Source of the DNA: an uncultured Clostridium sp. | GTDB lineage: Bacteria; Bacillota; Clostridia; TANB77; CAG-508 | NCBI GenBank assembly: GCA_900555615.1 | Contig: USMB01000037.1 | Coordinates: 1-14,383 of the forward strand | Length of the DNA: 14,383 nt | Reading direction: 5' to 3' | Part shown: piece after piece, positions 6,168 through 14,383 of the stretch | Layout: each line of letters starts with the position of its first letter | Position numbering within the stretch: the stretch's first letter is position 1 | Made by a program: the position numbers and the translations under genes | Notes under the pieces: generated by a model | Seen by the model: only the letters and a program-made list of their open reading frames with translations | Told to the model about the DNA's origin: nothing | Databases searched by the model: none

Positions 6168-6836
6168 ATGGGATTTATAGTGGCAGTTGATGGCCCTGCT
6201 GGAAGTGGAAAAGGAAGTATAACACAAATAGTTGCAGAGAGATTAAACTTAGTTACAATTGATACAGGAGCAATGTACAGAAGTGTTACATTAGCAATGT
6301 TAGAACAAAACGTAGGAATTGACGATTTAGACAAAATTGTAGAAATACTAAAAAATATAAAAATAGAATTTAAAGAAGAAGAAAATACTAAAAAGGTATT
6401 TTTAAATGGTAAAGATGTAACATTAAAAATAAGAAGCAAAGAAGTAAATGAATTTGTTTCACCAGTATCAACAATAAAAATAGTAAGAGAGCATCTAGCA
6501 AACTTACAAAGAGAAATGGCAAAAACAATTGATGTTATAATGGAAGGAAGAGATATTGGTACAAATGTATTTCCAAATGCAGATGTAAAAATATATTTAG
6601 ATGCTACTCCAGAAGAAAGAGCAAGAAGAAGATTTAAACAGAATGAAGAAAATGGAATAAAGATTCCATTTGATGAAATTTTAAAAAATGTAAAAGAAAG
6701 AGATTATATAGACAGTCACAGAGAAATAGCACCATTAAAAAAAGCAGATGAAGCAATTTATATAGATTCAACAGGAATGACAATTGAAGAAGAAGCTAAC
6801 GAAGTAATAAAAATAATAGAAGAAAAGAGAAGATAG
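6168..6836 (+). CDS. cmk: Cytidylate kinase
   Basis: 222 residues, full length. Transfers phosphate from ATP to CMP/dCMP in pyrimidine nucleotide salvage and supply. P-loop GPAGSGKGS at residues 9-17 (Lys15), nucleotide-binding TIDTGAMYRS at 30-39, MEGRDIGTNVFPNA and the LID-like segment EERARRRFKQNEE. AAGAAGGA (6151-6158) is nine bases from the ATG. It lies downstream of the glycosidase gene, and its TAG stop abuts the ATG of the next gene without a gap, so the HD gene is probably translationally coupled. Confidence 0.95.
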   Translation: MGFIVAVDGPAGSGKGSITQIVAERLNLVTIDTGAMYRSVTLAMLEQNVGIDDLDKIVEILKNIKIEFKEEENTKKVFLNGKDVTLKIRSKEVNEFVSPVSTIKIVREHLANLQREMAKTIDVIMEGRDIGTNVFPNADVKIYLDATPEERARRRFKQNEENGIKIPFDEILKNVKERDYIDSHREIAPLKKADEAIYIDSTGMTIEEEANEVIKIIEEKRR

Positions 6837-7391
6837 ATGAAGGAAGAATTTTTAAAATTATTAAGAAGTATTCAAAGAGAAGGAATAGAACAATTAATTG
6901 CATTTATAGAAAGTACAGATTTCTTTACGGCTCCAGCAAGTACGAGATTCCATGGAGATCATGCTGGAGGACTGTTAGAACATAGTATGAAAGTATATGA
7001 GATTTTGGTTCAAAAAGTAAAGAATGCTTCAATAAAATTAGATGTATCTGAAGACACTTTAAAAATAGTAGCCTTATTACATGATATATGCAAAGTAAAC
7101 TTTTATAAAATAGATTATAGAAATGCAAAAAATGCATTAGGAGTATGGGAAAAGGTTCCATATTATACAGTAGAAGATACAATACCATATGGACATGGAG
7201 AAAAATCTGTAATGATGATAACAGAATATATGAAGTTAACAAGTGAAGAAAAATATGCAATTCGTTGGCATATGGGATTTACAGAACCAAAAGAACAATA
7301 TGGTACAATAGGACTTGCATATACAAAATACCCATTAGCATTACTAGTATTTGAAGCAGATTTAGAGGCAACATATTTTTTTGATACATAA
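6837..7391 (+). CDS. HD-domain metal-dependent hydrolase (YhaM-like HD region)
   Basis: 184 residues. Metal-ligand candidates in HD order: His39/His42/His49 in RFHGDHAGGLLEHS, the signature His82-Asp83 in LLHDICK, His120, His145 in IRWHMG and Asp175 in FEADLEA. The HAGGLLEHS and LLHDICK segments resemble the HD part of the 3'-5' exonuclease YhaM and of related phosphohydrolases. No OB-fold domain is present, so it is a stand-alone HD enzyme; substrate (RNA, nucleotide or other phosphoester) unknown. ATG starts on the base after the cmk stop. There is no good separate ribosome binding site, only purine-rich cmk codons, which supports coupling to cmk. It is the last gene of the unit, followed at once by a terminator. 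Confidence 0.8.
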   Translation: MKEEFLKLLRSIQREGIEQLIAFIESTDFFTAPASTRFHGDHAGGLLEHSMKVYEILVQKVKNASIKLDVSEDTLKIVALLHDICKVNFYKIDYRNAKNALGVWEKVPYYTVEDTIPYGHGEKSVMMITEYMKLTSEEKYAIRWHMGFTEPKEQYGTIGLAYTKYPLALLVFEADLEATYFFDT

Positions 7392-7394
7392 AAG

Positions 7395-7427
7395 AAAAAA
7401 CATCCAATATTTATTGGGTGTTTTTTT
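7395..7427 (+). terminator. Intrinsic terminator of the glycosidase-cmk-HD unit
   Basis: ACATCCAAT (7400-7408) pairs with ATTGGGTGT (7413-7421), one G-U, four-base loop, extended by A-T pairs and followed by T7. It starts four bases after the HD gene stop. Confidence 0.88.
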
Positions 7428-7438
7428 CTTTAAAGGTA

Positions 7439-7467
7439 TTGTAAATATGGTGAAAATGATATATAAT
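7439..7467 (+). promoter_or_regulatory. Sigma-A promoter of the SNF2-trmFO unit
   Basis: TTGTAA (7439-7444), 17-base spacer, TATAAT (7462-7467). The leader to the ATG at 7516 is about 40 bases. Confidence 0.75.
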
Positions 7468-7515
7468 AGTACATCATGAAAAACGAAAAATAAGTATCTA
7501 TAAAGGGGAAAAGAG

Positions 7516-10500
7516 ATGTTAGTAGCTAAATCCACAGAACAAGAATTATATAATGATGCAGGAGAAGAAAGAGTACAAAAGGCCAGATTATATGTAAAAA
7601 CAGGAAGAACTCAACTTGAAAAAATAAATTATAATGATGAAAAGAATTTTGAGATTACAGGAAAAGTAACAGGTCAAGAAGTATATAGAACCCATATTTA
7701 CATAGAAGATGGAGAAATTGAAGATATAACATGTGAATGTTTAGATTATCAAAATAGATATGCTGCATGCAAACATATTGTTGCTACTATGATGGAATTT
7801 GCTAATAATAGCAAATATGAAGAGATGATAAAACATCAAAATAATATAGATGTAAATAAGACTTTGAGAAGTGACTCGAAATATAGGAGTTTTAAGCAAA
7901 TTGTTAATGAATTTTACACAGAAGAAATGCATGAAATTGAACAGTCAAATAATGCAGAAGAAGAAATAGAGAAGATAAAAATAGAACCTAAATTAATATA
8001 TGACAAATATACAAATACATTGAGAGTAGAATTTAAAATCGGAAATCAGAGAATGTACAAATTAAAAGATTTAAAAGAATTTTATAATCGTATGTTAACA
8101 GGCGAAAAATATAAATATGGAAATAAACTAGAATTTTTTCATAAAAAAGAAAACTTTGCAGATGATGCCCAAGAACTTTTAAATTTTATATTAAAACAAT
8201 CAGAAATTATAAAATTTGTAAACTCTGATGCTAATTCAAACTATAGATATTACGGAAAAGCCATGAATGAAAGTTATATTTTATTAAATAATAGTGGATT
8301 AGATGAATTTTTTAATATTTTAAAATCAAAACAAGTTATATTTCAGAAAGAATATACAGATGAAGAGATAGAATTTATAGACAGTAATCCAGAATTACAT
8401 TTTGTAATTCAAAAAAGTGGAAAAAATGAATACAAAATTACTATAAGCCCAAAAGTAGACTTGCTTAGAGAGATAGAAATATTGCAGGGAAGAAAAAGTA
8501 AATATTTATTACTTGAAAATAAATTATATCATTGTAGTAAAGAGTATGATGAAACAGTACTAAAGCTTATTGAACTGTTAAAAAACAATTTTTTAACAGA
8601 ATTAGTATTTGGAAAAGAACAATTGCCTGAATTATTTTCTGTAGTTCTTCCTAGAATGAAAAATGGAATTGTGTTTGAAGGAATTGATGAGAATCAGATA
8701 GAAAAATATAGACCTAAAAAATTAGGTGTAAAAATGTTTTTGGATTTTGATGAAAATGAACATATTATTGCAGATGCTAGGTTCTGTTATGGTGAAGAAG
8801 AATTTAATCCATTACAACCAAAAATAGAAATAAAATATCCAAGAGATGTTGTTGCTGAGAACAAGGTAATTAATATGTTAAGAAAAACAGGATTTATGTA
8901 TTATGCACAAAAGGAATGTTTTATTCTCCCAGATGATGATAAAATATATAATTTCTTAGCAAATGACATTAATGAATATATGCAAAAATTTGAAGTAATG
9001 GTAACAGATAATTTTAAAGCTAGAGAAATAAAACAACCTAAAATAGGGACAATTGGTGTAAAAGTAGAAAACAATTTACTTACAATAGATTTAGAAAATT
9101 TAAATATAGATGTAAAAGAATTAGAAGAAATAATGGCCAAATATGAACTAAAAAAGAAATACTATAAACTTAAAGATGGTAGTTTTGTAAATTTAGAGGA
9201 AAATTCTGATATTGAGTTTATTGATAAATTGATGACTGGAATGGACATTGATTATAAAGATTTAGAAAAAAGCAATATAAAATTGCCAGTAAATAGAAGT
9301 TTATATTTAAATCAATTGCTAAAAACAATTCCAGATACTCAAATAGTGAAGAATTCTGATTACAAGAAAATTATAAACGGTTTGGATAAAGAAAATGGTG
9401 AAGATGATATAAAAATACCAGAATCACTAGAAAAAATATTGAGATATTATCAAAAGACAGGATATAAGTGGTTAAAGACATTAGATAATTATAGATTTGG
9501 TGGAATTCTTGCAGATGATATGGGGCTTGGTAAAACAGTACAAATGTTATCAATAGTTGCAGGATATATTGACGAGGGAACAGAAAGAAGAGCATCTATT
9601 GTAATATGTCCAAGTTCACTTACATTAAATTGGCAAAACGAAGCTGAAAAATTTACTAATGGATTAAAAACTTTAGTTATTAGAGGAAATGCACAAGAAA
9701 GAAAAGAGCAAATAGCTAAAATTGGAGAATATGATTTGATTATCACATCATATGATTTGTTAAAACGAGATGTAGAAACATATAAAGAAAATAAATATCA
9801 ATTTAGATTTGCAATAGCAGATGAAGCACAATATTTAAAAAATAGTAATACGCAAAATGCTAAAGCCGTAAAAGAAATATTGGCAGACACAAGATATGCA
9901 TTAACTGGAACACCAATAGAAAATTCTTTAGCAGAATTATGGTCAATATTTGATTATATCATGCCAGGATATTTATTTGGATATAAAAAATTCAAAAATG
10001 AATATGAAACACCAATAGTAAAAGATAACAGTGAAAAAGCAATGAAAAAATTGAAAATGTTAATAGAACCATTTGTACTAAGAAGAACGAAAAAGCAAGT
10101 ATTAACAGAGTTGCCTGAAAAAACGATTACAGTTTTAAATAATCAAATGAAAGAAGAACAAGAAAAAATATATTTAAATTATTTAGCACAAGCTAAACAA
10201 GAAGTTGCAGAAGCAATAGATGCTAAAGGATTTGAAAGAAGCCATATTCAAGTTTTAGCAGCACTTACAAGATTGCGTCAAATTTGTTGTCATCCAAGTT
10301 TATTTATAAAAGATTATAAAGAAGGCAGCAGTAAGTTGGAACAATGTATAGAAATAATTAAAGATGCAACAGAAGCGGGACATAAAATATTATTATTCTC
10401 AGGATATACATCAATGTTTGAGTTAATTGAAAAAGAACTAAATGCTAATGATATAACATATTTCAAATTAACAGGTTCAACAAAAGTTGATGAAAGAATA

Positions 10501-10839
10501 AAATTGGTTGACGAATTTAATGAAAATAAAGATGTGAAAGTATTTTTGATTTCGTTAAAAGCAGGTGGAACAGGACTTAATCTCACAGGAGCAGATATGG
10601 TTATTCATTATGATCCTTGGTGGAATGCGTCTGCTGAAAATCAAGCAACAGATAGAGCTTATAGAATTGGACAGAAAAATAATGTGCAAGTATATAAATT
10701 AATAACCAAAAATTCTATAGAAGAAAAAATATATGAGCTTCAACAGAAAAAAGCGGAATTAATAGATAATATGTTAGATACAAAAACATCATTTATTAAT
10801 AAACTATCAAAAGAAGATATTATGAAGTTGTTTGAATAA
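7516..10839 (+). CDS. SWIM zinc finger / SNF2-family DEAD-like helicase
   Basis: 1107 residues. The N-terminal SWIM zinc finger has ligands Cys73, Cys75, Cys85 and His87 (CECLDY, then ACKHIV). A long middle region (about 150-620) corresponds to the bacterial SNF2-associated domain. The ATPase core follows: motif I DDMGLGKT (Lys673), motif II DEAQ (769-772), motif III LTGTPIENSLAELWSI, then the C-terminal lobe with LISLKAGGTGLNLTGAD and motif VI QATDRAYRIGQ (1043-1053). Members are DNA-stimulated translocases related to eukaryotic Swi2/Snf2 and bacterial HepA/RapA. They are thought to remodel protein-DNA or transcription complexes, but the role of the SWIM type is not settled. AAAGGGG (7502-7508) lies seven bases before the ATG. 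trmFO follows after 14 bases without a promoter or terminator. All core motifs are intact. Confidence 0.92.
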   Translation: MLVAKSTEQELYNDAGEERVQKARLYVKTGRTQLEKINYNDEKNFEITGKVTGQEVYRTHIYIEDGEIEDITCECLDYQNRYAACKHIVATMMEFANNSKYEEMIKHQNNIDVNKTLRSDSKYRSFKQIVNEFYTEEMHEIEQSNNAEEEIEKIKIEPKLIYDKYTNTLRVEFKIGNQRMYKLKDLKEFYNRMLTGEKYKYGNKLEFFHKKENFADDAQELLNFILKQSEIIKFVNSDANSNYRYYGKAMNESYILLNNSGLDEFFNILKSKQVIFQKEYTDEEIEFIDSNPELHFVIQKSGKNEYKITISPKVDLLREIEILQGRKSKYLLLENKLYHCSKEYDETVLKLIELLKNNFLTELVFGKEQLPELFSVVLPRMKNGIVFEGIDENQIEKYRPKKLGVKMFLDFDENEHIIADARFCYGEEEFNPLQPKIEIKYPRDVVAENKVINMLRKTGFMYYAQKECFILPDDDKIYNFLANDINEYMQKFEVMVTDNFKAREIKQPKIGTIGVKVENNLLTIDLENLNIDVKELEEIMAKYELKKKYYKLKDGSFVNLEENSDIEFIDKLMTGMDIDYKDLEKSNIKLPVNRSLYLNQLLKTIPDTQIVKNSDYKKIINGLDKENGEDDIKIPESLEKILRYYQKTGYKWLKTLDNYRFGGILADDMGLGKTVQMLSIVAGYIDEGTERRASIVICPSSLTLNWQNEAEKFTNGLKTLVIRGNAQERKEQIAKIGEYDLIITSYDLLKRDVETYKENKYQFRFAIADEAQYLKNSNTQNAKAVKEILADTRYALTGTPIENSLAELWSIFDYIMPGYLFGYKKFKNEYETPIVKDNSEKAMKKLKMLIEPFVLRRTKKQVLTELPEKTITVLNNQMKEEQEKIYLNYLAQAKQEVAEAIDAKGFERSHIQVLAALTRLRQICCHPSLFIKDYKEGSSKLEQCIEIIKDATEAGHKILLFSGYTSMFELIEKELNANDITYFKLTGSTKVDERIKLVDEFNENKDVKVFLISLKAGGTGLNLTGADMVIHYDPWWNASAENQATDRAYRIGQKNNVQVYKLITKNSIEEKIYELQQKKAELIDNMLDTKTSFINKLSKEDIMKLFE

Positions 10840-10853
10840 AATAGGAGAAAGAT

Positions 10854-12206
10854 ATGAAAGATTATATAACAATTATAGGAGGTGGCCTTGCAGGATGCGA
10901 GGCTGCTTATCAAATTGCCAAAAAAGGAATAAAAGTTGAATTATATGAAATGAAACCGGTTAAATTTACAGAAGCACATAGCAATGAAAATTTAGCGGAA
11001 ATAGTATGTAGCAATTCTTTTAAATCAAATTTACATACAAATGCATGTGGTTTATTAAAAGAAGAACTAAGATATATGGATTCTTTATTAATAAAAATAG
11101 CAGATGAAACCCAGGTGCCTGCTGGGCAAGCATTAGCAGTAGATAGAGAAATGTTTTCTAAAAGAGTTACAGAAGAAATTGAGAAAAATCCATTAATAGA
11201 AATAATACATGAAGAAGTAACCAATATTGAAAAAATGGTTGAAGAAGGAATTGTTATTATAGCCACAGGTCCATTGACATCAAAAGGAATGGCAGAAGAA
11301 ATATCAAAAATAACAGGTGAAGATAAATTGTATTTTTATGATGCAGCAGCACCAATTTTGACAAAGGAAAGTATAGATTTTGATATAGCATTTTTCGGAA
11401 ATAGATATGATCAAGAAAAGCAAAAAGACGAAACAATAGAAGATTGGAAAAAAAGATTAGAAAATCAAGATGCGAGTTATATAAATTTGCCGATGAATAA
11501 AGAAGAATATGAAAACTTTTGGCAAGAACTAGTAAATGCAGAAATAGTAACATTACATGAATTCGAAAAAAGAGAGATATTTGAAGGCTGTATGCCAATA
11601 GAAGTAATGGCAAAAAGAGGAATTGATACATTAAGATATGGACCATTAAAGCCTGTTGGATTTGATGATCCAAGAACAGGAAAAAGACCATATGCAATAG
11701 TTCAATTAAGACAAGACGATACAGATGGAATTATATATAATATAGTAGGCTTCCAAACAAATTTAAAATATGGAGAACAAAAAAGAGTGTTTAGTATAAT
11801 TCCAGGACTAGAGAACGCTGAGTTTGTTAAATATGGTGTAATGCACAGAAATACATATATAAATTCAACAAAATTATTAGACAACACATATTGTTTAAAG
11901 AAAAATGAAAATGTATTTTTTGCAGGTCAAATAACAGGGGTAGAAGGATATGTAGAATCAATTTCGTCAGGAATGGTATCTGCAATAAATGCATGCCAAA
12001 AATACTTTGGAAAAGAAAAAATAATTTTTCCGGAAACAACAATGGTAGGGGCACTTGCAAAATATATTTCAACTGAAAATGATAAATTCCAACCAATGAA
12101 TGCTAACTTTGGAATTGTACCAGAATTAAATGAAAAAATAAGAGATAAAAAATTAAAATATGGTAAGTTAGCGGATAGGGGAATAGCGGATTTGAAAAAA
12201 TTATAA
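10854..12206 (+). CDS. trmFO: Methylenetetrahydrofolate-dependent tRNA (uracil-54-C5)-methyltransferase TrmFO
   Basis: 450 residues, family length. This FAD enzyme makes m5U54 (ribothymidine) in the T-loop of tRNA using methylenetetrahydrofolate. The N-terminal dinucleotide-binding motif GGGLAGCEAA is at residues 9-18, followed by YEMKP, VCSNSFKSN (Cys52) and EGCMPIEVMAKRG (Cys246). These two cysteines correspond to those implicated in catalysis in Bacillus TrmFO. The C-terminal FAD segment is FAGQITGVEGYVES. AGGAGA (10843-10848) precedes the ATG. It is co-transcribed with the SNF2 gene. In Bacillus it sits with topA/xerC, so the context here is different. No clear terminator follows; only a weak A/T stem overlaps the stop. 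Confidence 0.95.
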   Translation: MKDYITIIGGGLAGCEAAYQIAKKGIKVELYEMKPVKFTEAHSNENLAEIVCSNSFKSNLHTNACGLLKEELRYMDSLLIKIADETQVPAGQALAVDREMFSKRVTEEIEKNPLIEIIHEEVTNIEKMVEEGIVIIATGPLTSKGMAEEISKITGEDKLYFYDAAAPILTKESIDFDIAFFGNRYDQEKQKDETIEDWKKRLENQDASYINLPMNKEEYENFWQELVNAEIVTLHEFEKREIFEGCMPIEVMAKRGIDTLRYGPLKPVGFDDPRTGKRPYAIVQLRQDDTDGIIYNIVGFQTNLKYGEQKRVFSIIPGLENAEFVKYGVMHRNTYINSTKLLDNTYCLKKNENVFFAGQITGVEGYVESISSGMVSAINACQKYFGKEKIIFPETTMVGALAKYISTENDKFQPMNANFGIVPELNEKIRDKKLKYGKLADRGIADLKKL

Positions 12207-12260
12207 ACAGACTTTTTTCGATATGAAATAACAAAAAAAGAAAAAAATTTACAAAAATAC

Positions 12261-12289
12261 TTGTAGAAAAAAAACAGTTATGCTAGAAT
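12261..12289 (+). promoter_or_regulatory. Probable promoter of the 541-residue coiled-coil gene
   Basis: TTGTAG (12261-12266), 17-base A-rich spacer, TAGAAT (12284-12289). A second, overlapping possibility is TACAAT at 12301-12306 with a poor -35. Confidence 0.5.
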
Positions 12290-12317
12290 ATAAAATGTAG
12301 TACAATAGATAAAAATG

Positions 12318-12364
12318 AAAGGAGTTTATTAAGTAATCAGATTACTTGATAATGTTAGAAAATG
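12318..12364 (+). promoter_or_regulatory. Split translation-initiation region: SD, palindromic hairpin, start codon
   Basis: A good SD, AAAGGAG (12318-12324), is 37 bases from the ATG of the coiled-coil gene, far beyond the usual 5-12. Between them is an 8-base perfect inverted repeat AAGTAATC/GATTACTT (12331-12347). No in-frame start lies nearer, because a TAG at 12356-12358 precedes the ATG. If the hairpin folds, the SD comes about 10-11 bases from an out-of-frame ATG at 12352 that encodes 18 residues. How the main ORF is initiated is unclear. Confidence 0.5.
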
Positions 12365-13987
12365 AACGGTTTAGAAGAAATACAAAAAACAATTGGGAAT
12401 TTTGCTGAGAAATCAAAGCAAACAAAACAACAAATAGCACAAATTGAGAAAAAAAGAGCTCATTTAGCTCATGAAAGAAATGAAATGAAAAAGCATAATG
12501 CTGCCAGTTGGTCAGTAGAAATTGATGTGCTTGGAAATCAAATAACAGAATTAGGAAATCAAAGCCAAGAATTACAAAATAAACTCGATGCAAAATATAT
12601 TGAAGTGAAAAAAGTTGTAAATTTAATGGTTGATAACCAAGTTGCAGAAAATATAAGAAAAATAAATAAATTAGATGAAGAAATTCAAGAATTAAAAGAT
12701 AATATTTCTGAACAAGAGAAAATAAGAGCAAAATACGAAGCACAAAAGCAAGATTTTTATGAGAGATTTGGAAGGATTCCTGAACTTTCAGAAAAGGCTG
12801 TAGAAGAAGAAAAAATCCAAGAACAAAGATGTGAACAAGCTAAATGTGAAATAGAATGTGTACAAGAAATAATAGAAGGAATAAAAAAAGAAATTTCTAG
12901 CTTCATAAATGTAAAAGAAGATTTCAGAAACAAAAATTGGTCAAACTATATTAATGAAGAAGTAGAAGTTTTACCATTTAGTGTAGAAGAAGCTGAAGTT
13001 GAAGAATTTGAACCAATAGAAGAATTAATGGTAGAAAAAGTTGAACCATTAGAAGAATTGGAAATAGAACCATTTATAGAAAATGCAACTAAAGAAAATA
13101 AAATAAGAGAGTTTAAGATATTTGGAACACAAGCTGAAGAAAAAGATTTACAAAGAGCATGGAACTTTGAATCATATAGTGAAGAAATTCCTGAAACAGA
13201 AGATATATTTAACCTTTCAGAAATCAAACAACCAGCAAGTGTTATAAAAGAAGCAAAAGTTCAACCACAAGTTGAATATGATATAGAAAAAATTGCACAA
13301 GCAATAGTAGATGAGATTGTTTCAAAACAAGCTCAAACAGTTCAAAATATTGCTGAACAATCAAAGGAAGAAGAAATAATTACATTTGAAGAAGCAAATT
13401 CAACTGAAAATGTAGAACCAGTATTTGAAGGAAGAATCACTCTTACAAATATTATTGTAAAAATAGAAAATGGAGAAGTTGTATATAAAGCCCAAGTTAA
13501 TAATGGAGATGAAATAAAAGTATATCCAGTAAAATCATTATCTTGGAATGCATTTGCTGAAGATAAAGAAAAAAGAAAAGAAATAAAAGAGGAATTGGTT
13601 AATTATTCTATTGCAAAATATAAAATATTTGATAAAAAAGTAATCAGCAGAATAGATCCAACAATATGTGATGTGTTGGCACAATTTGCTGCAAAATATG
13701 ATTATGAAGAAGCACAATTAATATATGATTATGCAATGTCTTATTCAAATAATGTAGAAGCTGAATGGGATAATATTCCTTCAATTACATATAATTTTTC
13801 TTATTTTGAAAATGCTAATTTATCAAAGAAAGATAAAAAAGTTATTGAAAGAATTTGCAAAAATGCAAGAAAAAATATGAATATTGATGTTATTGGTAAT
13901 GGAATTAGATTATCAAAAATCAAGTATTTATTTAAAAAATTATTTGCAACAAATAAGGCAGAAGAATTACCAGAAGTAAAATATTAA
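12362..13987 (+). CDS. Acidic coiled-coil protein of unknown function
   Basis: 541 residues; I do not recognise the family. Residues ~5-185 are strongly heptad-like and rich in K/E/Q/I/L (coiled coil), without a signal peptide or membrane helix, so probably cytoplasmic. Residues ~198-240 form an acidic linker with repeated E-P-x-x-E steps (EPIEEL, EPLEEL, EPFIE), then another low-complexity acidic stretch to about 345. The last ~190 residues look globular: RITLTNIIVKIENGEVVYK begins a beta-rich part, followed by a basic helical C-terminus. It could be a structural or scaffold protein; no enzyme motif is seen. The start is the first in-frame ATG after a stop but has no adjacent SD. It lies between trmFO and the rpsL operon with its own probable promoter. 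Confidence 0.8.
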   Translation: MNGLEEIQKTIGNFAEKSKQTKQQIAQIEKKRAHLAHERNEMKKHNAASWSVEIDVLGNQITELGNQSQELQNKLDAKYIEVKKVVNLMVDNQVAENIRKINKLDEEIQELKDNISEQEKIRAKYEAQKQDFYERFGRIPELSEKAVEEEKIQEQRCEQAKCEIECVQEIIEGIKKEISSFINVKEDFRNKNWSNYINEEVEVLPFSVEEAEVEEFEPIEELMVEKVEPLEELEIEPFIENATKENKIREFKIFGTQAEEKDLQRAWNFESYSEEIPETEDIFNLSEIKQPASVIKEAKVQPQVEYDIEKIAQAIVDEIVSKQAQTVQNIAEQSKEEEIITFEEANSTENVEPVFEGRITLTNIIVKIENGEVVYKAQVNNGDEIKVYPVKSLSWNAFAEDKEKRKEIKEELVNYSIAKYKIFDKKVISRIDPTICDVLAQFAAKYDYEEAQLIYDYAMSYSNNVEAEWDNIPSITYNFSYFENANLSKKDKKVIERICKNARKNMNIDVIGNGIRLSKIKYLFKKLFATNKAEELPEVKY

Positions 13988-14006
13988 TAAAATCAAATAA
14001 AAAATA

Positions 14007-14035
14007 TTGACATAATGAGTAAAAGATGATAAAAT
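14007..14035 (+). promoter_or_regulatory. Sigma-A promoter of the rpsL (str) operon
   Basis: TTGACA (14007-14012, perfect), 17-base spacer, TAAAAT (14030-14035). The predicted start is near 14041-14043, about 95 bases upstream of rpsL. Confidence 0.8.
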
Positions 14036-14037
14036 AT

Positions 14038-14085
14038 AAACCGCGAAGAAATTAGCTATAAACTAGCTGTTCCGTAGCGGTTTTT
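14038..14085 (+). promoter_or_regulatory. Terminator-like leader hairpin in front of rpsL (attenuator candidate)
   Basis: AAACCGC (14038-14044) pairs with GCGGTTT (14077-14083), followed by more T. Inside is a second helix, AGCTA with TAGCT around TAAAC (near 14054-14068), leaving an internal loop. The outer stem begins at the predicted transcription start. It may end read-through from the upstream gene, attenuate the str operon, or serve as an autogenous ribosomal-protein binding site. These cannot be separated from sequence. Confidence 0.55.
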
Positions 14086-14136
14086 ATTTGTCGAAAAAAG
14101 CAAATAAATAATAAAAAGGAAAGAGGTGAAATTTAA

Positions 14137-14383
14137 GTGCCAACAATTAATCAATTAGTAAGAAAAGGAAGACAAACTTCAAAGGCAAAATCTACAGCAC
14201 CAGCATTACAACATGGCTGGAACTCAAAAAACAAAACATTAACAAATAACAGAGCTCCACAAAAGAGAGGTGTATGTACAGTTGTTAAAACAGTAACACC
14301 TAAAAAGCCAAACTCAGCTTTAAGAAAGGTTGCCAGAGTTAGACTTTCAAATGGTTATGAAGTAACATCTTATATCCCAGGTA
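14137..14383 (+). CDS. rpsL: Ribosomal protein S12, 3'-truncated by the window end
   Basis: GTG start with AGAGGTGA (14122-14129) seven bases upstream. The first 82 codons translate to an S12 N-terminus: PTINQLVRKGRQ, PQKRGVCT, TPKKPNSALRK and ARVRLSNGYEV. S12 sits in the 30S decoding centre and takes part in codon-anticodon proofreading. The lysine of PKKPNS that is classically altered in streptomycin resistance is unchanged. It normally heads the str operon (rpsL-rpsG-fusA-tuf); the following genes lie beyond the window. The segment between residues ~24 and 40 (LQHGWNSKNKTLTNNRA) diverges from common Firmicute S12 but keeps the length and the flanking motifs. Confidence 0.95.
   Translation, partial: MPTINQLVRKGRQTSKAKSTAPALQHGWNSKNKTLTNNRAPQKRGVCTVVKTVTPKKPNSALRKVARVRLSNGYEVTSYIPG

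Noticed and set aside
11257..11697. 146-residue minus-strand ORF
   Set aside because: Lies wholly antisense inside trmFO, which has full-length conserved motifs; its Leu/Phe/His-rich composition is typical of a shadow frame.
12191..12221. Possible terminator after trmFO
   Set aside because: The stem is almost only A-T pairs and consumes the T-run itself; too weak to call.
14137..14383. Possible streptomycin-resistance change in S12
   Set aside because: The PKKPNS lysine segment is the normal sensitive form in the visible part.

Overview
The window is strongly AT-rich DNA with A-ending codon preference, AGGAGG-type ribosome binding sites, sigma-A promoters (TTGACA-N17-TATAAT class) and short hairpin-plus-T-run terminators. 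Together with a sporulation-type sigma factor (SigH/Spo0H), MurI, TrmFO and an rpsL start, this points to a low-GC Firmicute, probably an uncultured gut Clostridia lineage. The lineage call is inference. Stop codons behave as in code 11.

Left part (1-1322): the 3' end of a secreted/surface-type protein with an FGE-sulfatase (C-type-lectin-like) fold. Its last ~45 codons switch abruptly to NNY codons and higher GC, which is the signature of a diversity-generating retroelement (DGR) variable region. No reverse transcriptase or template repeat lies in the window. After its terminator comes a 411-base gene-free stretch that holds a good promoter followed about 70 bases later by an intrinsic terminator, i.e. 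a candidate small RNA. Back to back with that terminator is the terminator of the next, opposing gene.

Middle left (1323-3291, minus strand): an AAA_14/DUF4143 ATPase with a nuclease-like C-terminus, and a small cysteine-rich beta-sandwich protein. A 22-base motif occurs three times at 32-33 base spacing over the ATPase promoter and once more beyond the other end of the gene.

Middle (3445-7391, plus strand): murI (cell-wall D-glutamate), sigH with its own sigma-A promoter inside the murI 3' end, then a unit of a membrane-anchored phosphodiester glycosidase, cmk and an HD-domain hydrolase, closed by a terminator.

Right (7516-14383, plus strand): a SWIM-SNF2 helicase and trmFO in one unit, a 541-residue coiled-coil protein of unknown function with an odd translation-start region, and the start of the str operon (rpsL) behind a promoter whose transcript begins with a terminator-like hairpin.

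Most of the window is ordinary chromosomal housekeeping. The parts worth attention are the putative DGR target at the left edge, the small-RNA/repeat/ATPase block next to it, and the two leader structures at the right.
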